Numbered from the stretch's first letter, positions 52,440-61,134 are shown. The stretch is 64,000 nt of DNA from JAHEJX01 sp041605955 (GCA_041605955.1 JBFIXI010000011.1:1-64000), one strand, 5' to 3'. The notes: generated from the sequence alone by a model not told the origin. Numbers and translations are program-made.

Positions 52440-52838
52440 CTAGCGGTGACTGGCCGTAGCGACACCGGGAAGATCGGTGAATGCCTCCTGGTCGGCGGTC
52501 ACGATGGCCCGGTCGGTAGCCCGAGCTGTCGCAGCGATGAGGAGGTCGTGTGCGCCGCGTGGGCGGCCCTGGCCGCGAACGGCGACGAGGAGCTCGGCGT
52601 GTTCGACCGCCACCTTGCGGTCGTAGGCGATGATGGGGAGGCCTTCGAGGATCTCATTGACGTAGACCTGGCGGGCATCACGTCGCTTGCCGGAGGCAAG
52701 CCTGACGCCCACGAGCAGCTCGGCGACGGTGACGGCCGCAATGGCCACGTCGTCGTCATCGTCAATGGCTTGGTCGAGAGCGACGTCGCCACGCTCGGCA
52801 TCGATCAGGAATGTTGTGTCGAGGAGGAGCAGAGTCAT
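52440..52838 (-). CDS. vapC: VapC-type PIN-domain toxin
   Basis: ATG 52838 overlaps the vapB stop (ATGA). The 132-residue product has the PIN acidic residues: D in LLLDTTFLID, E in AVTVAELLVGV, and D in GAHDLLIAATARATDRAIVTADQEAF. Such proteins are Mg-dependent ribonucleases that cut tRNA or rRNA and are held inactive by VapB. The length is normal and the active-site acids are intact, so it is probably functional. The frame is open further upstream, inside vapB, but those residues are out of family. Confidence 0.93.
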   Translation of the reverse strand: MTLLLLDTTFLIDAERGDVALDQAIDDDDDVAIAAVTVAELLVGVRLASGKRRDARQVYVNEILEGLPIIAYDRKVAVEHAELLVAVRGQGRPRGAHDLLIAATARATDRAIVTADQEAFTDLPGVATASHR

Positions 52839-53077
52839 GCCCGGTCGTCGATCTCCAGCAGTCCTCGGAGATCGTTCAGTTCCTTCGACCACGCCGCATC
52901 GGGCCGGTGCCGGCGCAGGAGCGACTTGACATCAGCGCCACGTCCGATGGATACGGGTTCGAGATGCGCGACTGCCTTGCCGCGGCGAACGATTGTGTAA
53001 TGCTCCCCGCGGTGTTCGACGCCGTCGAGTAGATCGGCGAAGTGACGAGCAGCGTCGGTGGCAGTGATATCCGGCAT
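52835..53077 (-). CDS. vapB: VapB-type antitoxin (Phd/YefM-like)
   Basis: An 80-residue antitoxin. Start MPDITATDAARHFADLLDGVEHRGEHY is the Phd/YefM DNA-binding fold (short form cited: ATDAARHFADLLD), with GKAVAHLEPV as the last strand, and a C-terminal toxin-binding tail with KELNDLRGLLE. It would neutralise the PIN toxin and repress the operon from the repeat immediately upstream of its start. Confidence 0.93.
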   Translation of the reverse strand: MPDITATDAARHFADLLDGVEHRGEHYTIVRRGKAVAHLEPVSIGRGADVKSLLRRHRPDAAWSKELNDLRGLLEIDDRA

Positions 53078-53100
53078 GTAATCAGATTATCAGATTCGAG
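53078..53100 (-). promoter_or_regulatory. vapBC promoter/operator with tandem 8-bp repeat, leaderless
   Basis: On the plus strand ATCAGATT occurs twice in tandem at 53081-53096. Read on the minus strand this includes GATAAT (53091-53086), a good -10 hexamer, only 8 bases before the vapB ATG. Transcription would begin at or next to the start codon (leaderless mRNA). The repeat overlaps the -10, so antitoxin binding there would block transcription. The overall AT-rich patch stands out from the neighbours. Confidence 0.6.
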
Positions 53101-53200
53101 CTTTGAGGTGAACGCCTTCGTCACGTCGAACACCAAATCCCGATCAGGAACGCCCAGATCGCCGAGTGCGCTGTAGCGGCACCTCGAGGATTGGGGGGCC

Positions 53201-53554
53201 GTGTCCCGCCTGTGGTTCAATCGGAGGGTGCGACGGTACCTGACCGACGACCACCGACAGGTTGGATTGGTGCTCTGGGTCATCTTCAGCTCGGGCCTCA
53301 CGATTCGAGATCTGTGGCTCGCTGCGCACGGCGGGGGCGCCACGCCTAGCTGGTTGCTTCGCGCCGAAACGGCTGCCTTCAGTTTGTCTGCGATCAGCGG
53401 CCTAGCCGCGCTCGCCTCGCCGACACGATCGACCGACCGTCCCGGTTCCAAGGTGCTGAAGACCGCCACGGCGGTGGGAGGAGTCGCAGCCGTCGTGATG
53501 CACGGCATTCGCCTCGACATCTATCTCAAAGCACATGGGAGAAAACCACGATGA
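53201..53554 (+). CDS. Small hypothetical membrane protein
   Basis: A 117-residue frame from GTG 53201. It has a basic start (SRLWFNRRVRRY), then hydrophobic stretches at about 22-42 (VGLVLWVIFSSGLTIRDLWL), 56-72 and 88-100, with basic ends, so about three helices are possible. No family is recognised. It is co-directional with nothing adjacent; vapBC is divergent. Confidence 0.5.
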   Translation: MSRLWFNRRVRRYLTDDHRQVGLVLWVIFSSGLTIRDLWLAAHGGGATPSWLLRAETAAFSLSAISGLAALASPTRSTDRPGSKVLKTATAVGGVAAVVMHGIRLDIYLKAHGRKPR

Positions 53555-53582
53555 TCGGTTGATCCTTAGAGCATGGCGCCGA

Positions 53583-53880
53583 TCACCAATACGGCGCCGC
53601 AACACCCATTCCGCAGTGCGCCTTGGTGACGCTTGGTGATTGTTGGCTGCTGAGGGGGAACCTTTCGATGCAGTTCGTGTGGACCTCGTAGACGAACGGC
53701 CCGGGCTGGCTGCAGGCGGCAAAGACTCTTGTGAGATTGTCGAGAAAGCGAGTGGCCATCTGCTCTCCGGTGAGGCTTTGGCTTGCGTCAACGAAGGTAA
53801 CTGAGCTTGGGCCATCCCGGGCAACCAGTACCCAGGTGCCGGGGACAGAGATGCCTATAGGCCGGTGATTCGATCGGCGC
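53583..53880 (-). pseudogene. Possible remnant of a PIN-like toxin C-terminus
   Basis: On the minus strand the frame ending at 53583 reads PGTWVLVARDGPSSVTFVDAS, then SLTGEQMATRFLDNL and GPFVYEVHTNCIERFPL. This resembles the C-terminal half of VapC45/PIN-like proteins (a TG-E-M helix followed by PFVYxV). No start codon or N-terminal acidic motif is available before the decarboxylase gene at 53930, so it is at most a truncated relic. The base composition is lower in GC than the flanks. Confidence 0.3.
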
Positions 53881-53929
53881 CTCTCGAGCCAACGAAGCCG
53901 AAAGGCAGTACCTCGGCGACTCCCCGGGC

Positions 53930-55348
53930 CTACTTGTTGGCGTGCTCTTCCATGAGGTCGACGAGTTGCTCCAGGTGGCGCCGCTCCGTCGACTCCACGC
54001 CGATGGAGACGCGTGCCATCCACCCATCGTCCAGCCGGGAAGGCGTCAAGAAGGCCCGGCCGGACGCGTTGAGCGAGCGTACCCACCCGAGGTTGTGGTG
54101 ACTGATCTCGTCCGCGGTTGCGAGGTGTGGAGGAATATGGCGGAGGCAGATCGTCTGGAGCCGAACCGGGGCGACCACCTCCCAGCCGGGTCGCCTGGCC
54201 ATCTCTTCGGCGAACCAGGCCGCGTTGTCGAGGTCGCGGCGGAGGCGTGCTCGAATCGCCTCCGGTCCGTCGATACGTAGCTGGTACCAGAGTTTGAGCG
54301 CCCGAAACCGACGGCCCAGCGGGATGCCCCAGTCCCGAAACTGCGTCGCCGCTCCGTCGGCGGTGGATCGCAGGTAGCTCGGGTTCGTCGACATCACCCG
54401 AATCAGGTGGTCCGAATCCCGGAGGTAGAGGAGCGAGGTGTCGAGGATCGTGCCCATCCATTTGTGTGGGTTCCACGAGAGCGAATCGGCTTGGTCGATC
54501 CCAGCGAACAGTTGGCGCCGCTCGGGAAGGAGCAGCGCAGCTCCGGCCATGGCCGCGTCGACGTGGACCCATGCACCGTACCGGGCGGCGATCTCCACGA
54601 TCTCGGGAAGCGGATCGAACGCCGTTACTCCGGTCGACCCGAGCGACGCCACCACGATGGCAGGTACGCCATCGGCGGCTACATCGGCCGCCATGACCTC
54701 CGCGAGTTGGTCGGCTTTCATGTCACGCGACCACGGATCGATGGGCACCAGCCGCAGGTCATCGGCGGCGAAACCGGCCAGCAGCGCCCCCTTGCGCACC
54801 GAGGAGTGGGCTTCAGCCGTCGTGTAGACGTGGAGCCGCTTTCCGAATCCCCGCAGCCCAGAGCCTGCCTGGGCGTGGTCGGTCGCTCGCTCGCGCGCCG
54901 CCAACATCGCCACCAGGCACGCTGTGGACGCGGTGTCCTGAATGACGCCCGACCACTGATCGCTCAGACCGGCGAGCTGGCGCATCCAATCGACCACGAC
55001 CTCCTCGACTTCGGTGAGGCTGGGCGAAGACTCCCAGGAGATGCCGAGCGAAGCCAGACCCGACGAGGCGAAGTCGCCGAGGATGGACGAGAGCGAGGCG
55101 TTGGCCGGGAACCAACCGAAGTGCATCGGATGTTGCACCTCGGTGATTCCGGGCGCGACGATTGATTCCAGATCGGCCAGCACCTCGGTTGCCGAGTCTC
55201 CGCCGGTCGGCGGTGCGGATGGCAGGAGCGCTGCGATGTCGCCGGGTTTGACATCGGGCCATACCGAGCGCTCTTCGACGCTCATCCGCCGGGCAGTGAT
55301 CCAGTCCATCAGCTCATGCGCCGCAGCACGGAATTCTTCAGGCGTCAT
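53930..55348 (-). CDS. PLP-dependent amino-acid decarboxylase (group II)
   Basis: About 472 residues from ATG 55348 (MTPEEFRAAAHELMDWI; ATG 55360 is possible). The order is that of aromatic-L-amino-acid/glutamate-type decarboxylases: HPMHFGWFPANASLSSILGD, WMRQLAGL, VIQDTASTACLVAMLAARE, VHVDAAMAGAALLLPE and the PLP lysine in SLSWNPHKWMGT. It would decarboxylate an aromatic or related amino acid to the amine. No transporter or amine-pathway gene adjoins. The next gene upstream is the acyl-CoA dehydrogenase-like gene, 100 bases away on the same strand. Confidence 0.93.
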   Translation of the reverse strand: MTPEEFRAAAHELMDWITARRMSVEERSVWPDVKPGDIAALLPSAPPTGGDSATEVLADLESIVAPGITEVQHPMHFGWFPANASLSSILGDFASSGLASLGISWESSPSLTEVEEVVVDWMRQLAGLSDQWSGVIQDTASTACLVAMLAARERATDHAQAGSGLRGFGKRLHVYTTAEAHSSVRKGALLAGFAADDLRLVPIDPWSRDMKADQLAEVMAADVAADGVPAIVVASLGSTGVTAFDPLPEIVEIAARYGAWVHVDAAMAGAALLLPERRQLFAGIDQADSLSWNPHKWMGTILDTSLLYLRDSDHLIRVMSTNPSYLRSTADGAATQFRDWGIPLGRRFRALKLWYQLRIDGPEAIRARLRRDLDNAAWFAEEMARRPGWEVVAPVRLQTICLRHIPPHLATADEISHHNLGWVRSLNASGRAFLTPSRLDDGWMARVSIGVESTERRHLEQLVDLMEEHANK

Positions 55349-55460
55349 GGCCCCATACAAACAGACGCGGAGAGGGTCGCTTCACAGCACATCGGGGTAG
55401 CCAGCCTGGTCGACTCGGGGCCGGTGCCCCGGCTCCCCCTGCGGCGCCGTGCCGAGCCGC

Positions 55461-57170
55461 CTACGGGCGCATCTCGTAGGCGTCACGGAGGACGTACACG
55501 TGGTTGTCCCACACTTTGGCGGCGCGGCCGGCGTCGTCGGCGGGACGGCGGATCATCCGCAGGCAGAACTCCGCCTGTTCCTTCGTAGTGCTCGGCTTGC
55601 CGTGCAGCTGGGTGGCGAAGCGAGCGAAATCCCTGACGAACACGTCGAACACCTGGTCGATCAGCTCCGGCTCGACGTCGTAGATCTCGGCGTTCTCCAG
55701 GAAGAGCTGGGCGTAGACCACCAGCGTGAACAGCTCGCCGAGAGCAAGCAGGAAGTCGGTGTCGGTGGTCTGCGGCCCGTCCGGCGTCGCTGCCACCAGC
55801 ATCTGCTTCAGCACATCGATCTGGTCGCAGAACACGGCCACATTCGGCAGATCGAACCGGGAGAAGACCGCGGCGTAGTCGTGAAAGCGGATCTTGCTCA
55901 GCCCTCGGGTAGGTCCCTGATCGAACAGGAAGTCGTCGTTGCGGGCTTCGTCGCGACGCGCCACGGGCGGCAGCTCGGCTGGGGCGAAGAAGTAGTTGCG
56001 CATGAACTTCAGGATGAGGGCGATGTTCACGTGCACCGTGCCTTCCAGCTTGGGAAGGGCCCGGATGTCGCGGGCCGCCATCGAGAAGTACGTGTCCTTC
56101 TCGAAGCCCTTGGCAGCGATCACGTCCCACAGGTGGTTGATGACGTCCTCGCCCTGGGTGGTCACCTTCATCTTGACCACCGGGTTGTAGAGCAGGTAGC
56201 GGCGATCGTCGGGTGACGCGGCTCGCATATAGTCGGCGGCCCGCAGCGACACCAGCTTCATGGCGACGAGGCGGGCATGAGCGTCGGTGAACAGCGCCCG
56301 AGCGTGAGGGAAGTCGGTCACCGCCATCCCGTAAAGGTGGCGGTGGGCGGCGTGGTGGATAGCCTCGTAGAAGGCGTGGGTGCAGATGCCGATCGAGGCC
56401 CAGCCCAGGTTGAATTTGCCGATATTGACCGTGTTGAGAGCGGCGTCCCAGGCGGCGTCGCCCCGCACCAGTATGTCTGCCTCGGTGACCGGGTAGTCGG
56501 CCAGCTCGAACTCGGCAACGTAGTTCTGGCTGTGCACCACGTTCTGTATGCACGTGAAGCCGGGGCGGTTACGGTCGACGGCAAAGAAGCAGTACTCGCC
56601 CGTGTCGGCGAGCTTGCCGAATGTGGAGATGATGCCGGCGGCATTGGCGTTACCGATGTAGTACTTGGTCCCGTTGGCCCGGTAGCCGCCGTCGCCGTCG
56701 GGGGTGAGCGTCATCTCGCTCGAGTAGAGGTCGGCGCCGTGAGCCTTCTCGGAAAGGCCAAAAGCGAACACCGCGCCATCCTCGAGGAGCTGGGCGGCCT
56801 TGGCCTTGACCGCCTCGTTCTCGCTCATCCAAATGGGACCGAGGCCGAGAACGGTGACCTGCCACGTGTACCAATACGGCAGGCCATAGAACCCAAGAAT
56901 CTCCCCGAACTCACAAATCCGCCATGTGTCCCAACGGGCGTCGGCGGCGCCATAGCCGGCCGGGGTGCACATCGTTGCAAAGATGCGATGGTCCCGAGCG
57001 AAGTCGATGAAGTCCTCATACCAGACGGCGGCGCGGTCGTCCTCCAGCACCCGTCCCTTGCCCTTCGACTCGAAAAACTCGATGGTTTCACGCATCACCT
57101 GGCGGGAGCGTTCGTCGGGGTACGGCCGTTCGTGGTTTCCGGGATTCAGCAAGATCATCGAGGCACTCAC
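55461..57170 (-). CDS. Acyl-CoA dehydrogenase-like flavoprotein
   Basis: A 569-residue protein in the acyl-CoA dehydrogenase fold, longer than the typical 380-400 residues. FAD-binding and substrate segments are recognisable (VFAFGLSEKAHGADLYSSEMTL, with YYIGNANAAGIISTFGKL and LGWASIGICTHAFYEAIHHA). The extra C-terminal part (about 420-569) has a tail of helices as in the large members. A catalytic glutamate is not clearly placed: the usual region has QGEDVINHLWD. It oxidises an acyl-CoA or a related thioester, or has another flavin role. It is not next to other beta-oxidation genes. Confidence 0.88.
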   Translation of the reverse strand: MSASMILLNPGNHERPYPDERSRQVMRETIEFFESKGKGRVLEDDRAAVWYEDFIDFARDHRIFATMCTPAGYGAADARWDTWRICEFGEILGFYGLPYWYTWQVTVLGLGPIWMSENEAVKAKAAQLLEDGAVFAFGLSEKAHGADLYSSEMTLTPDGDGGYRANGTKYYIGNANAAGIISTFGKLADTGEYCFFAVDRNRPGFTCIQNVVHSQNYVAEFELADYPVTEADILVRGDAAWDAALNTVNIGKFNLGWASIGICTHAFYEAIHHAAHRHLYGMAVTDFPHARALFTDAHARLVAMKLVSLRAADYMRAASPDDRRYLLYNPVVKMKVTTQGEDVINHLWDVIAAKGFEKDTYFSMAARDIRALPKLEGTVHVNIALILKFMRNYFFAPAELPPVARRDEARNDDFLFDQGPTRGLSKIRFHDYAAVFSRFDLPNVAVFCDQIDVLKQMLVAATPDGPQTTDTDFLLALGELFTLVVYAQLFLENAEIYDVEPELIDQVFDVFVRDFARFATQLHGKPSTTKEQAEFCLRMIRRPADDAGRAAKVWDNHVYVLRDAYEMRP

Positions 57171-57308
57171 ATTCGTTGGGTTGGCCCCGGCAGGTTAGGC
57201 GGACTGAAACGCAGTGCCGCTGAGTGAATCGTCGCCGAGCGGTGTCGCGGCCCGCGTCTGGCTGACCCGCTCTATGGGTTTGTGCCAGCTGAGTGAGACG
57301 GGAATGAC

Positions 57309-57707
57309 GTGGGCGTGTTTCGAGCCCTGGGTTCACCGTTCACTGTGCTGGCGGTCGTCACGGCTTTGCTTGCTGGTGGCTGCGGCGGGAATGATGCCTC
57401 CGCCGACGGGGACGGCCAGGCGCCAGCTACCACGGCGGCCGCCCCCTCCCCTACCGAGCCCCCAGCCGGAGGCACGCCGGACACAACAGCTCGATCGGAT
57501 TCCGAGGGGGGTCCGGATGGCCTGGCGCCGGGCACAGGGCGCATCACCATCGAGGGCACCACCTGGGAGGCGGTCGCCGATATCCAATGTTTGGACTTCG
57601 GAGTCGCCCTTGGTATTCAGGGCCACGCCGTCGATGACCCGTCGATCATCATCTTGCTCGACGCCAACACCGATGACCCGACGGCCAACAGCTTCTTCTG
57701 CGGATAG
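57309..57707 (+). CDS. Small secreted lipoprotein
   Basis: A 132-residue protein with a lipobox LLAGGC (Cys25) and a Pro/Thr-rich linker to about residue 70. The mature part ITIEGTTWEAVADIQCLDFGVAL ends abruptly at SFFCG. Related secreted proteins usually continue further with another two or three strands, so the copy may be truncated. Two cysteines in the mature region could pair. No function is known. Confidence 0.6.
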   Translation: MGVFRALGSPFTVLAVVTALLAGGCGGNDASADGDGQAPATTAAAPSPTEPPAGGTPDTTARSDSEGGPDGLAPGTGRITIEGTTWEAVADIQCLDFGVALGIQGHAVDDPSIIILLDANTDDPTANSFFCG

Positions 57708-57794
57708 ACGGTGTCTGGCTGGCGGCGGCCGCCCCGGCTGCACGCCTCCTGACCCAGCTCGTCGGTAACTCGCATCCCAAGCTCTTTCCGGCCG

Positions 57795-58622
57795 ATGCAG
57801 GCGCGTGCCGATAGGGTCGGAGACGTGGTCGATATCCGATTCGGGACGTTTCTGGCACCGGACATGTTGCCCGTCTATCGGGCGATCGCCGATGCTGTTG
57901 GCGAGCGGCTCGGGGTGTCAACTGAACTGATAGTGGAGACGGACTACGAGAGCTGCCGCAACGACGTCAACGACATCTGCTTTGTCTGCAGCCTCCCCTA
58001 CGTGATGTTCGAGCGCGAGGGAGTGTCGCCAGCGCTGCCGATTGCGGCGCCGGTTCTCGTTGGAGAGAGATACGGGGGCCGGCCGATCTACTTCTCCGAC
58101 GTCATCGTGCACCGCGACAGCGACGCAGACTCGTTTCTGGACCTGCGGGGTCGCTCCTGGGCCTATAACGAGCAGCTCTCCCAATCCGGCTACGGCATCA
58201 TCCGGTATCACATGGTGTCGATTGGCGAGACGAACGGATTCTTCTCAGAGGTCGTCGAGACGGGCTTTCACGAGAAGTCCATTCGTATGGTTGCCGCCGG
58301 CGAGGTCGATGCATCGGCGATCGATTCGCAGGTCCTGGCAATCGAGATGAGGGCCCGCCCGGAGCTGAGTGAGGAGATCAAAGTGATCGATGCGCTAGGG
58401 CCGTCGACAATCCAGCCCGTGGCCGTGTCGAAGCGGTTCGACGATGAGTTCCGCTCCACAGTGCGCGACGTGTTGGTCGGCTTTGCCGACACGCCCGAGG
58501 GCAGGAAGATCCTGGATCTCGGGGCGGTGGCAAAGTGGGTGCCGGTCGGCCCGTCCCACTACGACGACGTCCGGGCGATGGTCGAGGCGTGCGTGGCGGC
58601 CGACTTCATGGAGATTCGATAG
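57795..58622 (+). CDS. PhnD-like phosphate/phosphite/phosphonate-binding protein, without signal peptide
   Basis: A 275-residue protein from ATG 57795 (GTG 57825 gives MVDIRFGTFL, a better family start). It is a periplasmic-binding-protein fold of the PhnD type: RFGTFLAPDMLPVYRAIADAV, ICFVCSLPYVMFE, DLRGRSWAYNEQLSQSGYGI and AVSKRFDDEFRSTVRDVL. It has no signal peptide or lipobox, and no ABC permease or ATPase is adjacent. It may be a cytoplasmic binding or sensory protein, or its transporter is elsewhere. Confidence 0.85.
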   Translation: MQARADRVGDVVDIRFGTFLAPDMLPVYRAIADAVGERLGVSTELIVETDYESCRNDVNDICFVCSLPYVMFEREGVSPALPIAAPVLVGERYGGRPIYFSDVIVHRDSDADSFLDLRGRSWAYNEQLSQSGYGIIRYHMVSIGETNGFFSEVVETGFHEKSIRMVAAGEVDASAIDSQVLAIEMRARPELSEEIKVIDALGPSTIQPVAVSKRFDDEFRSTVRDVLVGFADTPEGRKILDLGAVAKWVPVGPSHYDDVRAMVEACVAADFMEIR

Positions 58623-58696
58623 CCCCGCGTCACCTGTGATGACGGTGGTCGCCTCGGTCGCGGTCGATCGGTCACGAGGCTGCGACCGCGGGGCTA
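58620..58696. repeat. Long inverted repeat overlapping the PhnD-like stop codon (terminator-like)
   Basis: TAGCCCCGCG (58620-58629) and CGCGGGGCTA (58687-58696) are perfect 10-bp complements; the first starts with the stop codon of the PhnD-like gene. The 57 bases between have further partial pairing (GGTCGC..CTCG against CGAG..GCGACC), so a long hairpin may form. No T-run follows. A strong terminator-like or mRNA-end structure is likely. Confidence 0.55.
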
Positions 58697-58807
58697 CGAG
58701 CACCCACTCAGTTCCGCCGCAGAGCCCATCTAGGGTCTACGTCCCGCGAGATGCTCGGGAAGCCTTGGCCCCCGTCCCGCTTCTCGCAATGGAGGTAGGG
58801 TCGGCGC

Positions 58808-60028
58808 GTGAATAGCGACCGCCCGCTCGATCTCGTCGTCTTCGGCGCAACGAGCTTCGTCGGCCAGATCCTGTGTTCCCATCTCGTGACGCGTCACGGC
58901 ACCGAGGGTCCGCTGCGGTGGGCGATTGCCGGACGCAGCGATTCCAAGCTCGCCCAGGTCGCGGCCGACACGGGAGCCGATGTCGAACGCATCGTTGCGG
59001 ATGCCGGCGATGCGGCCTCGATGACGAGCTTGGCCGAGCGCACCCGCGTAGTCGCTTCGACCGTCGGCCCCTATGCGATGTACGGCTCCGACCTGGTCGC
59101 CGCCGTTGCGGCGGCGGGTACCGACTACTGCGACCTGTCCGGCGAGCCGCACTGGATGCAGCGGATGATCGACGCCAACAGCGAGGCCGCGCAGGCCAGC
59201 GGAGCGCGGATCGTGCACGCGTGCGGATTCGACTCGATTCCCTCCGATCTCGGCGTGTGGTTCACTCAGCAGCGTGCCAACGACCGATTCGGCGAGTACT
59301 GCCGAACGATCGCGATGCGGGTCAAAGGGCTCAAGGGCGGGGCCAGCGGCGGAACTATCGCCAGCATGATGAACGTGATGGACGAGGTGGCGCAGAACCC
59401 GCAACTCCGCAAAGTGCTCGGCAACCCCTACGCCCTCGCCCCGGCCGACATGCGGCGCGGCATTAGGCAACCCAACGTCACCCTCCCCCAGCGGGACGAG
59501 GCGTCGGGGCAGTGGGTCGGACCGTTCGTGATGGCATCGATCAACACCAGGGTTGTGCATCGCACCCATGCGTTGCTCGGCCGACCGTGGGGCGTGGATT
59601 TCCGCTACGACGAGGCCATGATGATGGGCGAGGGGCCGCTCGGCGCGACCAAGGCATCGGTCCTCGCCGCTGGCCTCGGTGGCTTCATGGGCGCCGCCTC
59701 TGTCGGTCCGTTCCGCAAGCTACTGCGACGGGCACTGCCCAAGCCGGGCACCGGACCTTCCCCCGAGACGCAGGAAGCCGGCTACTTCAACCTGCGCTTC
59801 TACGGCGAGACCGCCTCTGGCCACCTCATCCAGACCAAGGTCACCGGCGACCGCGACCCGGGCTACGGATCGACGGCGAAGATGTTGGGCGAGGCGGCGG
59901 TGGCGTTCCTCGATCTCGACCGCAACGCAGCGCCGGGCGGTTTCCACACGCCGACGACGGCGTTCGGCGACCTCCTCATCGATCGGCTCGTCGAGCATGC
60001 CGGACTGGCTTTTTCAGTGCTCGACTGA
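58808..60028 (+). CDS. Saccharopine-dehydrogenase-like / trans-acting enoyl reductase family protein
   Basis: A 406-residue protein. N-terminal NAD(P)-binding fold: LDLVVFGATSFVGQILCSHL (7-26), AGRSDSKLAQVA and VASTVGPYAMYGSDLVAAVAAAGTDYCDLSGE (in part). This phrase order is that of the family containing mycobacterial trans-acting enoyl reductases and saccharopine dehydrogenase-like proteins. The C-terminal segment GYGSTAKMLGEAAVAFL is typical. It probably reduces a lipid-bound double bond or ketone, but no polyketide or lipid-biosynthesis genes lie beside it here. Confidence 0.92.
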   Translation: MNSDRPLDLVVFGATSFVGQILCSHLVTRHGTEGPLRWAIAGRSDSKLAQVAADTGADVERIVADAGDAASMTSLAERTRVVASTVGPYAMYGSDLVAAVAAAGTDYCDLSGEPHWMQRMIDANSEAAQASGARIVHACGFDSIPSDLGVWFTQQRANDRFGEYCRTIAMRVKGLKGGASGGTIASMMNVMDEVAQNPQLRKVLGNPYALAPADMRRGIRQPNVTLPQRDEASGQWVGPFVMASINTRVVHRTHALLGRPWGVDFRYDEAMMMGEGPLGATKASVLAAGLGGFMGAASVGPFRKLLRRALPKPGTGPSPETQEAGYFNLRFYGETASGHLIQTKVTGDRDPGYGSTAKMLGEAAVAFLDLDRNAAPGGFHTPTTAFGDLLIDRLVEHAGLAFSVLD

Positions 60029-60127
60029 GCAGATCACCCTCGAAAGATCAATTGTCACAGGCACCGCCGCTAGCTCCGTCGGAAGGCGTCACGTGAACGG
60101 CGGCCGCAACCAAGCACCGGAGAGGGG

Positions 60128-60169
60128 TTGACCAGTCTGTAACGTCAGATATCATTCAACCAGAATGAT
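60128..60169 (+). promoter_or_regulatory. ArsR-family promoter with operator overlapping -10 and start codon
   Basis: TTGACC (60128-60133) and TATCAT (60150-60155), 16 bases apart, form a good sigma-70-type promoter. ATCATTC-aacca-GAATGAT (60151-60169) is a perfect 7-bp inverted repeat covering the -10 and the ATG at 60165. Transcription would start about 3-5 bases before the ATG. Binding by the ArsR-type protein encoded directly downstream would shut the gene off. Confidence 0.7.
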
Positions 60170-60512
60170 GAATGACACCATCGATCAAACGATGAGCGCG
60201 CTCTCCCACTCGACGCGGCGGGCGATTCTCGAGCGCTTGATGAGCGGGGAGGAGCGAATCACCGATCTCGCAGAACCCTTCGAGATGTCGCTCAACGCCA
60301 TCTCAAAACACGTCCAGGTTCTCGAGAGGGCCGGTCTGGTGCGACGGCGGCGAGTGTGGCGAGAGCACCGAGTGTCGTTCAATCCTGCGCCGCTCGACGA
60401 GGTCTCGGCATGGATCGAGCAACGCCGCAGGTTCTGGACCGAACGGCTGGACGCTCTCGACACATTGCTGCGGACCGAAGACGGAGACGACAGAAAGACC
60501 AAGGATGCCTAA
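60165..60512 (+). CDS. ArsR-family transcriptional regulator
   Basis: A 115-residue winged-helix repressor: ALSHSTRRAILERLMSGEERITDLA, then FEMSLNAISKHVQVLERAGLV and RRRVWREHRVSFNPAPLDEV. Metal-binding cysteines are absent, so it belongs with the non-metal ArsR group that commonly pairs with SRPBCC proteins. It is followed 63 bases later by such a gene, and the two are probably one transcript. Its own operator is described separately. Confidence 0.93.
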   Translation: MMNDTIDQTMSALSHSTRRAILERLMSGEERITDLAEPFEMSLNAISKHVQVLERAGLVRRRRVWREHRVSFNPAPLDEVSAWIEQRRRFWTERLDALDTLLRTEDGDDRKTKDA

Positions 60513-60575
60513 CGCAGGCTGGTGTTGGCCGTCGGCGGGCTCCCTGGGTCGCTGTTCGCCAGAAAGGAGCACGAC

Positions 60576-61019
60576 ATGATTGAGAGGACGACGGTTACGA
60601 TCCAAGTGTCGCGGCGCTTTGCGGCCTCGGCCGAGCGAGTGTTCGACGCATGGCTCGATCCTGAGCGGGCGCGTCGCTTCCTGTTCGCAACGGCCACCGG
60701 CGAGATGGTCCGCACCGAGATCGATCCACGAGTCGGTGGCCGCTTCTCGATCGTGGAGCGACGCGATGGCGAGGACGTCGAACACACCGGGGAGTACATC
60801 GAGATCGATCGGCCGCGCCGGCTCGTCTTCAGCTTCGGCGTGCCCGAGTACAGCGACGCCACGACCGTGGTCACCATCGAGATCACACCGCTCGAGGATG
60901 GCTGCGAGCTCATCCTGACCGACGAATCCGTCCCGGCGGACTGGGTAGAGCGCAACCGCGAGGGGTGGAGCGCGATTCTCGAGGGGCTCGCGGGAGCGGT
61001 ACAAGACGCCGAGGGCTAG
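60576..61019 (+). CDS. SRPBCC (AHSA1-type) domain protein
   Basis: ATG 60576 follows AAAGGAG. The 147-residue protein is a START/Bet v1-like hydrophobic-ligand fold: VSRRFAASAERVFDAWLDPERARRF, VDPRVGGRFSIVE-like IDPRVGGRFSIVER and HTGEYIEIDRPRRLVFSF, ending WVERNREGWSAILEGL. It pairs with the upstream ArsR-type regulator in a very common arrangement. The ligand is unknown. Confidence 0.93.
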   Translation: MIERTTVTIQVSRRFAASAERVFDAWLDPERARRFLFATATGEMVRTEIDPRVGGRFSIVERRDGEDVEHTGEYIEIDRPRRLVFSFGVPEYSDATTVVTIEITPLEDGCELILTDESVPADWVERNREGWSAILEGLAGAVQDAEG

Positions 61020-61134
61020 CACACGACATATCTGTCGTGTATTTTGTGTCGTGTCCAAGGGAGGTGGGCGCGGTGCAGCACATAGGCGGCGATCCGCAGC
61101 GATTTCGGTCCGCATACCCATGGGAGGGTGCCTG

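Noticed and set aside
52080..52440. RNase P, tmRNA or a known riboswitch in the hairpin-rich stretch
   Set aside because: The characteristic conserved cores were not found; only generic GC hairpins are visible.
55449..56216. 255-codon plus-strand frame opposite the acyl-CoA dehydrogenase-like gene
   Set aside because: Shadow frame; valine- and histidine-rich composition is that expected from the complementary codon bias.
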